Assembly (NCBI RefSeq): GCF_024868665.1
Contig: NC_079900.1
Coordinates: 4,408,010-4,472,009 of the forward strand
Reading direction: 5' to 3'
DNA from: Triplophysa rosa
Taxonomy: Eukaryota; Chordata; Actinopteri; Cypriniformes; Nemacheilidae
Length of the DNA stretch: 64,000 nucleotides
Every line of letters starts with the position of its first letter. Position 1 is the stretch's first letter. A program made the position numbers and the translations under genes. Shown piece after piece: positions 46,182 through 57,755 of this stretch. Under the pieces are notes generated by a model, which saw nothing but the letters and a program-made list of their open reading frames with translations, had not been told where the DNA came from and did not search any database.

Positions 46182-46940
46182 TCATGGATGCTGTCCAGCA
46201 TGAATTCTCATGTGCCGATTAATTGTTGGTTTGCATTTGAAACTCTTTCCACACTGAGGACAAGTGTATGGGCGCTCTCCAGTGTGAATTCTTATGTGCA
46301 CCTTAAGATTATTTTTCTGTTTAAAACTCTTTCCACACTGAGGACATGTGTAGGGGCACTCTCCAGTATGAATTCCCATGTGCTTCTCAAGCGTTGCCTT
46401 CTGTTTAAAACTCTTTTCACACTGTGGACATACATATGGCCGCTCTCCAGTGTGAATTCTCATATGTGACGAAAGATTTGATTTATTTTTGAAACTCTTT
46501 CCACACCGAGGACATATGTATGGGCGCTCTCCCGTGTGAATTCTCATATGTGATGCAAGATTTGAATGATCCTTGAAACTCTTTCCACACTGAGGACATG
46601 TGTATGGGCGCTCTCCAGTGTGAATTCTCATGTGGCCCTCAAACTGACTTTTGCGTTTGAAACTCTTTCCACACAGAGAACATGCATATGGGCACTCACC
46701 GGTGTGAATTCTCATATGTGCCTTAATATTTGATTTATCTCTGAAACTCTTTCCACACTGGGGGCATGTATATGGGCACACCCCAGTGTCAGTTCTCATG
46801 TGGCCCTCAAAATGACGTGTGTATTTGAAACACTTTCCACACTGAGGGCAGATAAGAGGCTTGCCGTCTTCTGTTCTTTGATTTCTTTTCGTTGAGAAAA
46901 TCTCGTTCTTCTGCCCACTACTTGAAGACATTTCTAGCAT
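46182..46940 (-). CDS. Zinc-finger gene G, 8 fingers, fused-exon type
   Basis: 252 residues from [13 protein letters not shown]; linker [10 protein letters not shown], then eight C2H2 units ending HAGQHP. Finger 1 ([21 protein letters not shown]) has Asp in place of the second zinc-binding His, and the linker after it is TGVCPY, so it probably folds poorly; fingers 2-8 are intact. As in gene E there is no FiNZ exon; a short upstream frame ends at TAATG overlapping the start. Upstream the fused UTR is further rearranged (gaatgaagttgagg preceded by ttcagcgacgccc). A leader module lies at 49195. Confidence 0.75.
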   Translation of the reverse strand: MLEMSSSSGQKNEIFSTKRNQRTEDGKPLICPQCGKCFKYTRHFEGHMRTDTGVCPYTCPQCGKSFRDKSNIKAHMRIHTGECPYACSLCGKSFKRKSQFEGHMRIHTGERPYTCPQCGKSFKDHSNLASHMRIHTGERPYICPRCGKSFKNKSNLSSHMRIHTGERPYVCPQCEKSFKQKATLEKHMGIHTGECPYTCPQCGKSFKQKNNLKVHIRIHTGERPYTCPQCGKSFKCKPTINRHMRIHAGQHP

Positions 46941-47334
46941 TACAAGATTCTGACACTGATGTTTCTCCTCAACTTCATTCAGGGCGTCGCTGAACTTCGC
47001 TGTGTGCTATGGTGGAACAGATCTGCCAAAATAGATACATTTTCACATTAACAACTCTTAACAAAATATTTTAACAAGAAAGGTTAAAACATTAAATGGG
47101 ACAGATACAAATTGGGGTGCAGGGTCTGAGTTTTCAGTTTAACCTCTTAACATGCACAAGGCCCATGGAAAAGGTGTTTTTTATCATGTTTGCATTTTTA
47201 TTACCTTTGTTTTACATTATTATTCGATCAACTTTTACAAACTATGCATCATTTTAAAGCTAAAACACTCGACATTTATGTTCTGAACATGCTCGCTTAA
47301 ATATGAGCGGTAAATGCTGCGTTCAAGACACCTC
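46941..47334. other. 5' UTR-like region of gene G
   Basis: Contains the atctgccaaaatagatac motif (47020) conserved before the other units. No gene. Confidence 0.4.
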
Positions 47335-48665
47335 GACAGTGGGATATTTCGGTCCGTGTACTTAGCGGCCAATGGATTTTCCTTTTGAAATTAGAAAACC
47401 AAAGTCGGGAATCAAGCTTTTTTTCTTTTTTGCGTTGATTATAGAAAACGGGAAACGATTTGTCCGATTTTTTCAAATGTGTTTATAAATGGTAATCGGG
47501 AATTAAAATACACGTGTGAAAATCTATGTCTCTATTTTCTGCAGTCTGTACCGACCCGGAAGAGGAAACAATCAAGGTGGGCGGGGCATGTGGACATATT
47601 CTTAAGTTATAACCTTTCCCTGTCGAACTCAATTTGCATCATGAGAAAAAAGGCATGACATGACCCATGACATCTTACAGTCTTTGATTTAAAACTTAAG
47701 TGAAGGTTGATGTAGCTGGATGTCTAGTTCGGAGATGGTCCTGAACCATGGACTTATATTTGTTGTGGGTATGATTCTCATGTGAACAGGAGTGCATTGT
47801 AAAAGCCAATCCTACTGTGAATATAGTTGCACTGTTAATGTCAGTTGCCAATACAAATGACCCTATACATTTTTGAACAGGACTTGGAAAGTGTGCATTT
47901 GTTGACATATAGATATGCGTCTAAGTGCTCTGTGCTTCTTTGTATTTGGCCATAGATGCATATAAATGCAGTTCATGCTGTATTAACAAAATGGCTCATA
48001 ATATAATTCACAGATCATATGTAATATGTATACCACTATCACATTGTAGTGTAATTCGCAGTTCTGTAGTTTTAATGCCTAACATTTCTTGGTCCATGGT
48101 ATTGTTTTGCCATCTGTTGTGGCAAAACAACACATGCTTTATTAAAAAAAAAAGAATGGCTAATTCTGCAAAAGTAGGTGACAAATATGTTGGGGTCAAG
48201 ATACCATGCAGATCATTTATATTCAATCAACTCAGAATAACCCCGATGTCGCTGCTTATCACTGATAATAATGACTACTGCATCACTCAAGCTTTAACAT
48301 GGGGTGGCCTTTGTGTTCGTATTGTAACCTTTTCTTTTTACTGTAATAAAACCTGCATATTCGTGCAACGACATGTTCCAAAGACATCAACAGAACGGTT
48401 AATCATACTACTTGATAGCTTCCGCTTCCGGGTCACTACAAACAAACTGCACAAATAGAGACATAGATTTTCACACGTGTATTTTAATTCCCGATTACCA
48501 TTTATAAACACATTTGAAAAAATTGGACAACGGGTTTTTTTTTTCGTTGCCCATTTTCTATAATCAACGCAAAAAAGAAAAAAAGCTTGATTCCCGATTT
48601 TGGTTTTCTAATTTCAAAAGGAAAATCCGTTGGCCGCTAAGTACACGCACCTATTTCCCACCACG
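47335..48665. mobile_element. DNA element with about 200-bp terminal inverted repeats
   Basis: 47337-47540 and 48465-48660 are inverted copies (gtacttagcggcc / ggccgctaagtac; cttgattcccgatt; acacgtgtgaaaatct). The 900-bp middle contains a 177-codon plus-strand open frame with no recognised domain; its minus strand also has fragments. Long arms suggest a MULE-like or foldback element. Confidence 0.75.
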
Positions 48666-49602
48666 AACATGGAAGTAACGTCTGGATTGACTAACATTTA
48701 AAGTATTTAGTAACTAAAACATTACAAGTATTTGTTAACATTAAAAGAGCACCGTTCCATACATTATTTCCGGGTTGATTTGGGAATTATTGAATATCCG
48801 AGAGCATGTGAAGGCAGAATATGAACAGCTGAAATGTAATTCGGAGTAAACTCACCCTGCATCCCAATTTGCATACTACCCGTCCTAAATAGTATTGGAA
48901 GTTAAAATTAGCATGTCTCAAACCATGGCATGATGATATAATAAATTATAGAAATACTCAAATGCAAACAGTGCTTTCAAAGTCACACTTCATAAATAGT
49001 AGTACGTATGTTTATAAAATAAGCTAAGTTACACAGTCAAACAAATTATTTAGAAACGTGGCTAACTTTAGCAAGTAACCCTGCCATTGTGTATCACTTC
49101 TACAGATGGCTTGAAGATCTTTAAAGATACAATTGATAAGCATATGGCTACGATTTAGTCTCAACTATAACAGTTTAAATAACCTGAAAACGTGACATTT
49201 TGTTATGCTTTTACCTCAGACATTGCTGAGCAAAGAACCGCTTTGTTAACGCAGCTTCTCTGTTGTTGCAGTTGAACGCACGCACTCTTTCGTTGACCTG
49301 ATGCCGTAATGATAGTTATATACGCGCACTCTCACTTGTCCCCAGACAGAAACGCAATCGATACAGATCTCTGTGTTTCATGATGGACAGCTAAAATAAT
49401 GTGGTTTAAGGAAACACGAGCGGATACTTTTCTAAATGATCTGACTTGAAATAAAATAGACAAAACGTGAAAGGAAAAGTTTTCAGGGAACATTTAAATT
49501 ATTCTCTATTTGCTTTTGTTTCACCTCGGGATGCTCATCCATTTAAATGCAGTAACGCGTTTTGGCTAAACGTTGCGGGCTTCCCTTCTAAACTGTCTTT
49601 GC
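48666..49602. other. 5' region upstream of gene G
   Basis: Aligns in part with 43140-43650 and 32600-32760 (ttgataagcatatggctacg; gatttagtctcaactataac), then the leader module. No other gene. Confidence 0.4.
49195..49370 (-). promoter_or_regulatory. Leader module, copy 4 (gene G)
   Basis: Candidate donor at 49215 (minus-strand gcaatgtctgag|gtaaaagc), agagaagctgcgttaac upstream and one worn gtaatgatagttat motif. Same order as the other copies. Confidence 0.45.
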
Positions 49603-49653
49603 ACTCACTCACTCACTCACTCACTCACTCACTCACTCACTCACTCACTCACT
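49603..49653. repeat. (ACTC)n microsatellite
   Basis: About 12-13 perfect copies of the tetranucleotide. Confidence 0.95.
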
Positions 49654-49959
49654 ATTTCCCATTCGCCTAGCCCTAATAGTAGGTACTGTTTTTGTGTTGG
49701 AATAGTAGGTACTTTTGAGTGCATGGTAAAACAGATTGCACAAATTGGGACAATGGCACTACTAACGCGAAGCGGAAGTGGCCGTTGTTGCCGAGACAAC
49801 ATTGTAGTCAATAACTGTCACACACATCAAAATACAGCTCCTCTTTACATTAAGGTATTTATTCATTCATTATTTCGTATGTGTACTGCATACTTACATT
49901 TGTTAATTTAGTGATGCATCGGTTTTGAAATTTATTAATGCATTGGAGCGTCACTAAAC

Positions 49960-50319
49960 GCCGTCTACTCGTGAGTTATGAGTAATATCAGTGTGCATCA
50001 TTCTGCACTTCGAATTTCTACCGAAAGTAGTAGACCACGTTTATGTGTTTGTTCCTGTTGACAGTTATTTTCTACTTTCTGAGAATAAAGAGATTAAACG
50101 AATGTTACATACAGTATTTTAAATAATTGTATTAAACGGAATAAATAAAAGTGATGAACGGGTTTTTTTTGTTCTCTTCCATTTTAGAAAACAATCCATA
50201 AAGCCACGCAGGTGTAATATAATCGTCCGCGACAGTGCTGTCAGACCCAGGCTATATACGTTATAGTTTTCATGTGACGTCATGCACTAGGCGAACGCAA
50301 GACGACATGACGCTCTCTG
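49960..50319. repeat. Arm 2 of the inverted duplication, outer part
   Basis: Inverted match to 41531-42030 (gacagtgctgtcagacccag; ttttagaaaacaatccataa). Interrupted at the octamer GCTCTCTG by the following insertion. Confidence 0.85.
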
Positions 50320-50334
50320 GGTGCTTCTCTATGA

Positions 50335-52884
50335 CCCTGTCCCAAATGGCGCGCTTCATGTGGATTGCGGTCTCGTGGACTTAAATTGCGCATGCTCACC
50401 AAGTCTACGTGTCCGTAGGGTGTCCCATTTGTCTTTTTAGCGCTCAGAAGTCTGCTCGCGAGCGCCTCCTTCGTGCCCTCGATGCGCGCATTGATGCAGA
50501 CTCTACTGAAGTCCCCTACCCAGAAATCCTTGCGAACGCCCAATCACAGAACGGATGGGAGGAGTGTCGTGGATGTCAAACATATATGTAAACATGACGG
50601 ATACATTTTTAAATGTATGTTTTGATCAAATTCTAAATTAATTTATGAATTAGTTACTTATTCACATTATTGCTTATTTATTTCCCCTTAAGCCAGCTAT
50701 TCAAGAATAAAAACTTTTAATGCAGTGCATTTTCAAACTGTAAGGTCGGAGCCAAGATGTCCTGACCAGAGACATTATTCTTCTCCTGAGAAACAAAGAA
50801 CGTTTCTAAGCACAGTGGGGAACCTAGGCCAAAAGGGCGCCCCTTCCTGAAAGAACAACGCATCGAAGATCATCTTCTCGAGAAAAGGACAGAGAGCATC
50901 TCTCAGTACAGTGGGAGGCCTGAGCCAAAAGGACACCTTCCTTTGAGAAACAACAGACTTCCTCCAGTACAACAAACTCCATACTGAGATAACATCTACA
51001 TCTCAAACGACGCATACCAGTGAATCACAGATGCAGACCGCACCCTGCACCCCCAACTGCTCCTTTCCTCCCCTCTCACTCAAAGCAGGACACCCAAAAG
51101 CTCTAAGGACCGTACACAAGAAAAGAACACGCCACATACACAAAAACATACACATGTTTGGTAACATCCAAAATGTCTCAGTGCAACTGGTACAATGGTC
51201 TCACTCCCATAACAACAGAATGTAATGACAAGTTTTGTAAGAACTTAACAAACTTCCCTCAGTGCTGGAACATTTCTCACACATTTGGTAAACTTTCACC
51301 AATCACCTACTGTATGCAGATTAAGTACAGCCCCAGGGATCACAAGACCCAATCACAGCCAAATTCCTAACTCTAAAGAATATTTCCATAATGCTAAAGT
51401 ATGCAACATTGAACTTCTCTTTGCTTTATTTCTTATGATTTTCTATTATTTGTTATTGAATTATATTGATTGCCATTGATTATTGAATTGAACCTTGAAT
51501 TGGATTTTGAATTATGCTTCCCTTACCTGGCTAATAAATTGTTATGTTTGAATTCATTCTGTATTGTTCTGAGTTTATAAACTTTAGTAGATCACGCTAT
51601 ATCCTTTGTTACCGCAATCTACGTTCAGGTTAGTGACGGACTAGAATCCTGTATTAGGTGGAGCATTGGGCACGCCAGCTGAGATTTTAGAGCTCCGGCT
51701 AACTACTTAGCATTAGTTTAAGTGTACTTAGACCGTAGGGACTAATGTTTCCGTTTAAAACAGCACATATGTTGTCTGACCAATCTAAATAGGGTAAGTC
51801 TCAAACCTCTGGTTATAGTAATATTATTCGAACTAAGTGTACATAGGAAACTATGGCATGATTATATAAAGCTACCGTCAGAGGAAGTAAGATTGGTCTA
51901 TTTATCTCTATGGAGTGGTCATGACCTCTGGTTGGAAATAATCATTACTTTAATTAAGTTGTCATAGTCTAAGGGGACTAGATCAAATAATGTTTCAGGA
52001 AGTGCTGGTTGGAGACGGCCATCTGAGCATTACTAGCCATGGAACCTCTGGCAGTGACCAAGACTGGCGAGTTTGTGACTGTGAGATCCGCGTACAACGG
52101 CCGGCGCGAGACTCTAAGCGACATTGAGAATCGGATGAAGGAATCAGACATCCGTCCAAATTTCACAATTATTCATGATAAAAGTTAAATGTAAACTAAA
52201 TGAGAAGTCAATATATTATTAAATTGGAGTCAGATAAAATAGAGGTAATTAAATTAAATATGCTTTCATTCAAATACTGTTTCACTAAACAAAGGAAGAC
52301 AAGAACACATGTGAAGCCTTCGCCATGCCTCTGGATACCGTCATTGGACCAGCGGGTGGTGCCTTACACTTACTAGCCATGTTTTGTTGTAGATTTATAT
52401 GTAGTTGTCTCTGGGCTCCGTAAAGCTGAACAACACAGCTTCTGTATTATAGAGAACTATTAAATAACAACATGTATACAAATAAATAAAAATACATAAG
52501 CAGTTGCATTTACGTCATGACAAATGAATGCATTACAAACATAAGTATCTATTGCATAATGCTCGGGTGGCATATCAAGATATGAAATACAGAACAATAA
52601 AAACCGGCAGCTCCTGTCCCAAATAACAACAATGGGACAACAAGTGGTCGACTTCACGCGGCGCTGCGCAGACTGATTAGCGAATGACAACAAAGTACCG
52701 CGAGAGTAATTAGAAAGCACCGCTTGCTCTTTCCGGTGTGATGACTTCAAGTCTGTCCCAAAATGCACTCCCATGTACCCTTGTGCACTCGTTCCTAGTG
52801 CCCTATAGGTCTGCACTTCCTGACGTCACCAAGTGTGGACTCGGAGGAGGTCCACAAGACCGGAGTGCGCCATTTGGGACAGGG
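50335..52884. mobile_element. Inner element with CCCTGTCCCAAATGGCGC ends
   Basis: ccctgtcccaaatggcgc at 50335 and its inverted complement gcgccatttgggacaggg at 52867-52884. The interior includes an LTR- or leader-like region (51480-52030, with taataaattgttatg) and the small frame at 52039-52188, so it may itself be composite. Confidence 0.65.
52039..52188 (+). CDS. 49-codon open frame of unknown origin inside the inner element
   Basis: Starts in a good context (tagccATGG) after a long untranslated leader and codes MEPLAVTKTGEFVTVRSAYN... with a basic middle and TAA. It could be the truncated beginning of a retroelement gag-like protein, but I recognise no domain. Confidence 0.25.
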   Translation: MEPLAVTKTGEFVTVRSAYNGRRETLSDIENRMKESDIRPNFTIIHDKS

Positions 52885-53491
52885 CCACAATTCTCAAATT
52901 GCACCGGGAGGAGGCGAGGATCGAGGAGAGAGGAGGCTCTCTGAGGAGTCAGCAAGGATACACAGGTGTTTCCTTTGCTGAAGTGTTTTATCAACTAAAC
53001 CTGACGCGCGTATAAATTCTCCTCCCCCTGCATATCGTCACATCTTTAGATCATATTCAAACATGCATAAATCATTATATTATTATAAATGTAGACCTAT
53101 TTCAGACAGTAGTTAATATTAATATAGTTAATATATTAGTTCATATTTATGTGTTACATACATTCGACATACCTTATATACATTTCGGAGCACTTTTAAG
53201 CATGTTTTTAACTAATTTTATTAAAGTGGGGATTATGGCATCTGCCTAAAGTATGTATTTAACTTTGTTTTATATTTTCAATGTGCAATGTGTACAGTCA
53301 TCATTAATTGACGACGCTTTGAAGTGACGCTAGAGAGAGCGAGGATATGCCATTTCACATCTTTTAATTCCTTCGTCCTCGCGTCTTAATTCCCTTGCTC
53401 CCTTCCCTGGCATCCTGAAGGGGTGGAGCTAAAACACGAGAAAAGGAAGCGAGGAAAGGAAACGAGGATCCACAAAGTAGAATTGAGAAGC

Positions 53492-55024
53492 GCTCTCTGT
53501 CAGCCAGATTACAGAGTGGGTTTTTTTCGTTGCGCCTAAATACTAAATAAATGTTGTGCAATAAAATTCACCAACCGACGAGGACATGCCTGAGCGTTGC
53601 TTCTACAAAATCCCGTCCCTAGAAGGAAAACCGAGACAGGAGGAATTTGTGGATTTTGTGTCATAAACGTGCCTCGGTTCACAGGAAGGGGAAACAATGG
53701 CAGCGACCATAGTACACTCGTATTTGCAGTAAACACGTCATCAAAGGTAACCTCACGTGAACACCGGGTATTTAAATGTGTGTATTTTTAGCCATGTATC
53801 AAATCTTGATGTAATTTTCTTACCTGGATTGTTGTTACAGACGAGGCAGCCAACTCGTGTATTTAGTTACACTTAGGCTACTAGCTAAAGCTAGCTAAAG
53901 TTTTGTGAGGCAATGTTAGACGTACAGTAAATAAAGTGAAATTGCAATGATTTGCAAATCCTTTTACACTTTTATTCGTTCATTGTGTAATACTATGGCC
54001 CGGTTTTATAGACGAGGTTTAGCCTAAGCCAGGACTATGCCTTAGTTAATTTAGGCTATTTAAGTCGCTTTTGTTAAATATTTTGTATATATTTTAAGAT
54101 ATGTCAGGGCAAGTTATATTCCGTTAAGACAGCTCAAAGTATTACATTTGTGTTTAGACTGAGCTTTATTGTTTGTCAGTAAAATTATTTTATAATATAA
54201 TACAATACAATGCAATATAATATTAATATAATCACGGTAGTATAAGGCGAGGTATTCTCCACAAAATAGATGTTTAGTGACTAAAATAGTGCGCCAGGTG
54301 CTGTATTTGGATCACAATTGCACAAACGTGTTTAAATCTTAGTTTTTCTTCTGTTGAGAGGTGGTTTAAATATTCATGGGTTGAAGCGGAAGAAAAATTG
54401 ACCGGCTTGTGCTGTGTCTCTAGCCCAATGTAAACTTTTTTGCAAAAATGAACCAAGTAGAGTGTGAGGGTGCAATTAGTATTGAAGATCCCACTCCCAC
54501 TTTTAAATCATAAAATTAATTCCTAAAAATAAAATTAAAATGTCATTACAATTACAAACTGATTTAAAAATGCACCAACTCTTTTGCATTTTGTGATTAT
54601 AAAATACATTTTTTTTTAGTAGAGAAAGTGTGCAATGCTCTTGAGGACTTTCTGCAGTTGTGTTTTTTAACATATGCAGACCTATTGTTGCCATGGTGAA
54701 TTGTAATATCAGAGCTTCTGTCCTAATTAACATTTTTCTTAAAGGTTGCTAATATGAAAATGTATTTATGTTGGCAGGTCTGTTCCAACATACCACACAG
54801 AGGTATTCAATAAATACCAGAATAATTCCTATAATCCTGCAAGTGAAGGGGCCACTTCATTCAAACGTGCTAATAAAGCAAATCTAGTGTGACACAGTCT
54901 TGTGAAAAATTGAAGACATGAGTGATCCAGACCCATGCAGAATTAAACATGAAGATACTGAGGAACAAAGAGGTTGGTGTCCATTCATGATTCTTCAAAA
55001 ATGATTGGTGAGAAATTTAGTCAT
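53492..55024. repeat. Arm 2 of the inverted duplication, inner part
   Basis: Inverted match to 39953-41530, covering the gene D leader, 5' UTR and exon 1. It ends at TTAA (55025-55028), where the THAP transposon begins; arm 1 reads through this point. Confidence 0.9.
54918..54972 (+). pseudogene. Orphan FiNZ exon 1 on the plus strand
   Basis: Intact 55-nt exon coding MSDPDPCRIKHEDTEEQR with the conserved donor G|gttggt. No zinc-finger exon follows; the THAP transposon, a gap and an L2 lie downstream. It differs from gene D exon 1 at only a few residues. Confidence 0.8.
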
Positions 55025-55515
55025 TTAAAGGGGTCATATGGCAGAAATACGTGTTTTTCTGTGTCTTATAACACATTAAAGTTACCCATGCATGTTCTAG
55101 ACACGTAAAATTGCTAAAATTAAAGTGTTGGAACAAAAGATGCATTCTATCTAAAAGCAAATGCGAACCCAGACCTGCCTGAAACGCCTCGTGTAACCAC
55201 ACACCGACGAATGTACGTAACTTCGTAACATGATTTGACTTAAGACCGCCCAAATCTAAACGCAAGTGAGGTGGGCGTACTTGTAAATCTGACTGTATCG
55301 TCACCGCCGCAGCCATGTCGCGGAGACGCTGTGTGTTTCGTTGCGAAAAGAAAGACTCTTTGTTTGCCCTGCCAAAAGATGAGACATCTAAAAACGAATG
55401 GTTACATTTTATTTACAACACTGTTACAGAAAAGTACAATCCGAATGTTCAAGTTTGTGCAGCGCATTTCACCGAAGATTGCTATACGAACTTGGAAGAG
55501 AGATTAAGATCGGCT
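55025..55515 (+). mobile_element. THAP-domain TTAA transposon, copy 1 (5' end, cut by gap)
   Basis: Begins TTAA then AGGGGTCATATGG and includes the THAP frame from ATG 55315. The rest is lost in the assembly gap. TTAA target with a THAP domain suggests the Kolobok superfamily (inferred). Confidence 0.8.
55315..55515 (+). CDS. THAP DNA-binding domain, partial
   Basis: 67 residues before the gap: MSRRRCVFRCEKKDSLFALP, a Trp in KNEWLHF and VCAAHFTEDCY. The pattern C-x3-C ... C-x2-H with LFxLP and HF matches the zinc-coordinating THAP module of P-element and Kolobok transposases and of animal THAP proteins. The C-terminal catalytic part is not in the window. Confidence 0.8.
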
Positions 55516-55615
55516 NNNNNNNNNNNNNNNNNNNNNNNNNNNNNNNNNNNNNNNNNNNNNNNNNNNNNNNNNNNNNNNNNNNNNNNNNNNNNNNNNNNNN
55601 NNNNNNNNNNNNNNN
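55516..55615. other. Assembly gap (100 N)
   Basis: Run of N of a round 100 bases, so the true length is unknown. Any open frame running across it is artificial. Confidence 0.99.
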
Positions 55616-56107
55616 GAGGCCTATATCGAATCTACCTTTCATATCTAAAGTTCTGGAAAAAGTAGTTTCAACTCAATTATGCTCCTTCCTCCAAAGGAAT
55701 GACATCAATGAAGAATTCCAGTCTGGATTTAGAGCATGTCACAGTACAGAGACTGCTTTGATCAGAGTTACAAATGATCTGCTATTGGCGTCTGACCGAG
55801 GTTGTATCTCGTTATTGGTGCTGCTAGACCTTAGTGCTGCATTCGATACCATTGACCACAGCACACTCCTACATAGACTCGAAAATTATGTCGGCATTAA
55901 GGGAATAGCTTTGAAATGGTTTAAATCTTATTTATCCGACCGTTTTCAATTTGTAGCAATAAACAATGAGGTGTCACGCAAATCGCAAGTCCAGTACGGT
56001 GTACCACAGGGCTCAGTCTTAGGGCCTCTGCTCTTCGCATTATACATGCTACCTCTAGGAGATATAATAAAGCGACACGGAGTTAGCTTTCACTGTTATG
56101 CTGATGA
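55616..56107 (+). mobile_element. L2 LINE reverse-transcriptase fragment
   Basis: Open frame [17 protein letters not shown]... with [42 protein letters not shown] and FHCYAD, ending at an N just within motif C. Same family as 18518-20745 but covering the region upstream of that copy. It is bounded by the gap and by a hAT-like MITE. Confidence 0.85.
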
Positions 56108-56108
56108 N

Positions 56109-56378
56109 CAGTGGCGGTCCTTCCTACAGGCGACATAGGCGCGTGCCTAGGGCGCCATCTATTGAGGGGCGCCAAATATGTGGCGAGAAAAAAATATATA
56201 ATAAAAATTATAATGTCTATTTATTTTTTTCAACAGTTTTTGCCATCCCTCTATCTACAACAATACTTTGACATAAAAAATAAATTAAACTTCTTTGGAC
56301 ATGAGTTCTTTTCTCGTGGGGAAGGGGCGCCATCAGTCAAGCTCGCCTAGGGCACCAAATGGTCTAGGACCGCCCCTG
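56109..56378. mobile_element. hAT-like MITE
   Basis: Ends cagtggcggtcc and (inverted) caggggcggtcc. It contains two gggcgcca blocks. No coding frame of note. Confidence 0.7.
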
Positions 56379-56506
56379 CCCACAGTTTTGTGAGTGATTC
56401 TTCATAGCAAAATGTATGTTTAGTTGCATAATAAAGGTTCAGATGTAAAGACTCTGTGGCATTCCTCATCGCTTGCTCAACTGCAACATAACAACCAGAT
56501 TTTAAA
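56379..56506. repeat. Direct repeat, copy 1 (partner 57870-58040)
   Basis: ccacagttttgtgagtgatt, gcataataaaggttcagatg and cctcatcgcttgctcaactg occur in both copies in the same order. This copy lacks about 35 bp in the middle and is entered by the THAP element at ttaaattaa. Confidence 0.85.
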
Positions 56507-57755
56507 TTAAAGGGGTCATATGACATGGCTAAAACAAATATTACGGTTTGTTTTAGATGTAATGTAATGTGTATACAGGATTTAAGGTTCAAAAACGCTG
56601 TATTTTCCACATACCGTGCATGTTTGTATCTCCTCTTTGCCCTGCCTCTCTGAAACGCGCTGATTTTTTTACAAAGCTCATCGCTCTGAAAAGCGAAGTG
56701 TGCTATGATTGGCCAGTTAACCAGTGCCTAGTGATTGGTCGAATACTGCAAGCGTTTCACGGAAATGTAACGCCTCTTACCATATTCGGAACATCATGTT
56801 CGCACGCAATTCTCCTGACAGGTGATCAAATGTCATCGGTACTTCCTTATATCAATTCGAGCCCAAATCTGATACGGAAAATGAAGATGATCAAGCCGAT
56901 ACATCAACTTTGCCAGCGCGACTTGAGCACGATGTAAAGGATTGGTAAGGTTTTATTAAAAAAATATTATGTTAAATAGTTAAAAACTATAGCTAACTGT
57001 TTTACCTTTTATATACGACGTTACAAAGACTATAAACAAACAACCACATACAGCATACAGAGTTTGTGTGAGATAGAAACAAGCTCGCATTAAACATAAT
57101 AAATAACGCGAGCGCTTTGGCCACATCTCGACGCTACTCAACAAAGACAATAAACCCCATTATAAACACGACATTTGTTGCCTCTAGTTGGAACATAATT
57201 ACTGATTATTAGGACTTATGTTGTCTTTTTTCACGTTGCGCGCGTGTCTGCATTTGCAGATCACAAACACACGACAAACTCAACTCGCGTTAGTCCGTAA
57301 CAAATTCTTTTACAATGAAAATATACTTACAGGCTGCGAATCTGAAGCGCCAGCGAAGTTATAATGGTTGGAATGGCCCCACTTTTTAACCAAAGCTTTC
57401 GCGCATAGCCGATCTTAATCTCTCTCCCACGTTCGTGAAGCAATCTTCGGTGAAATGCGCTGCACAAACTTGAACATTCGGATTGTACTTTTCTGTAACA
57501 GTGTTGTAAATAAAATGTAACCATTTGTTTTTAGTTGTCTCATCTTTTGGCAGGGCAAACAAAGAGTCTTTCTTTTTGCAACGAAACACACAGCGTCTCC
57601 GCGACATGGCTGCGGCGGTGACGATACAATGAGATTTACAAGTACGCCCACCTCACTTGCGTTTAGATTTGGGCGGTCTTAAGTCAAATCATGTTACGAA
57701 GTGACGTACATTCGTCGGGGTGTGGTTACACGAGGCGTTTCAGGCAGGTCTGGAA
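56507..57755 (-). mobile_element. THAP-domain TTAA transposon, copy 2
   Basis: The 3' end is TTAAAGGGGTCATATGACATG at 56507; the THAP exon is at 57386-57607. The outermost 165 bp of the 5' end found in copy 1 are missing at 57755. The interior 56640-57300 shows no long frame, so the catalytic part is deleted or in exons I cannot see. Confidence 0.8.
57386..57607 (-). CDS. THAP DNA-binding domain frame of copy 2
   Basis: 73 residues, MSRRRCVFRCKKKDSLFALP to SAMRESFG-stop, with the same ligands as copy 1 (CVFRC, VCAAHF). It differs from copy 1 at a handful of positions. It encodes a DNA-binding domain alone as it stands; a splice to a missing exon is possible. Confidence 0.75.
   Translation of the reverse strand: MSRRRCVFRCKKKDSLFALPKDETTKNKWLHFIYNTVTEKYNPNVQVCAAHFTEDCFTNVGERLRSAMRESFG

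Larger units (their letters stand above)
50320..53491. mobile_element. 3.2-kb nested insertion with 8-bp target duplication
   Basis: GCTCTCTG occurs on both sides (50312-50319, 53492-53499) where arm 1 has one gctctctg. The ends start gcttctc in both directions. An 8-bp duplication fits hAT or a retroelement. The sequence 52885-53491 belongs to the outer element; 50335-52884 is a further insertion. Confidence 0.75.

Noticed and set aside
47925..48458. 177-codon plus-strand frame in the long-inverted-repeat element
   Set aside because: No domain, biased and Cys/Ile-rich composition, and competing frames on the other strand; kept only as part of the element.
55398..56138. Long open frame across 55.4-56.1 kb linking a THAP-like start to reverse transcriptase
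   Set aside because: It runs through 100 Ns and joins two unrelated elements; not a real fusion.
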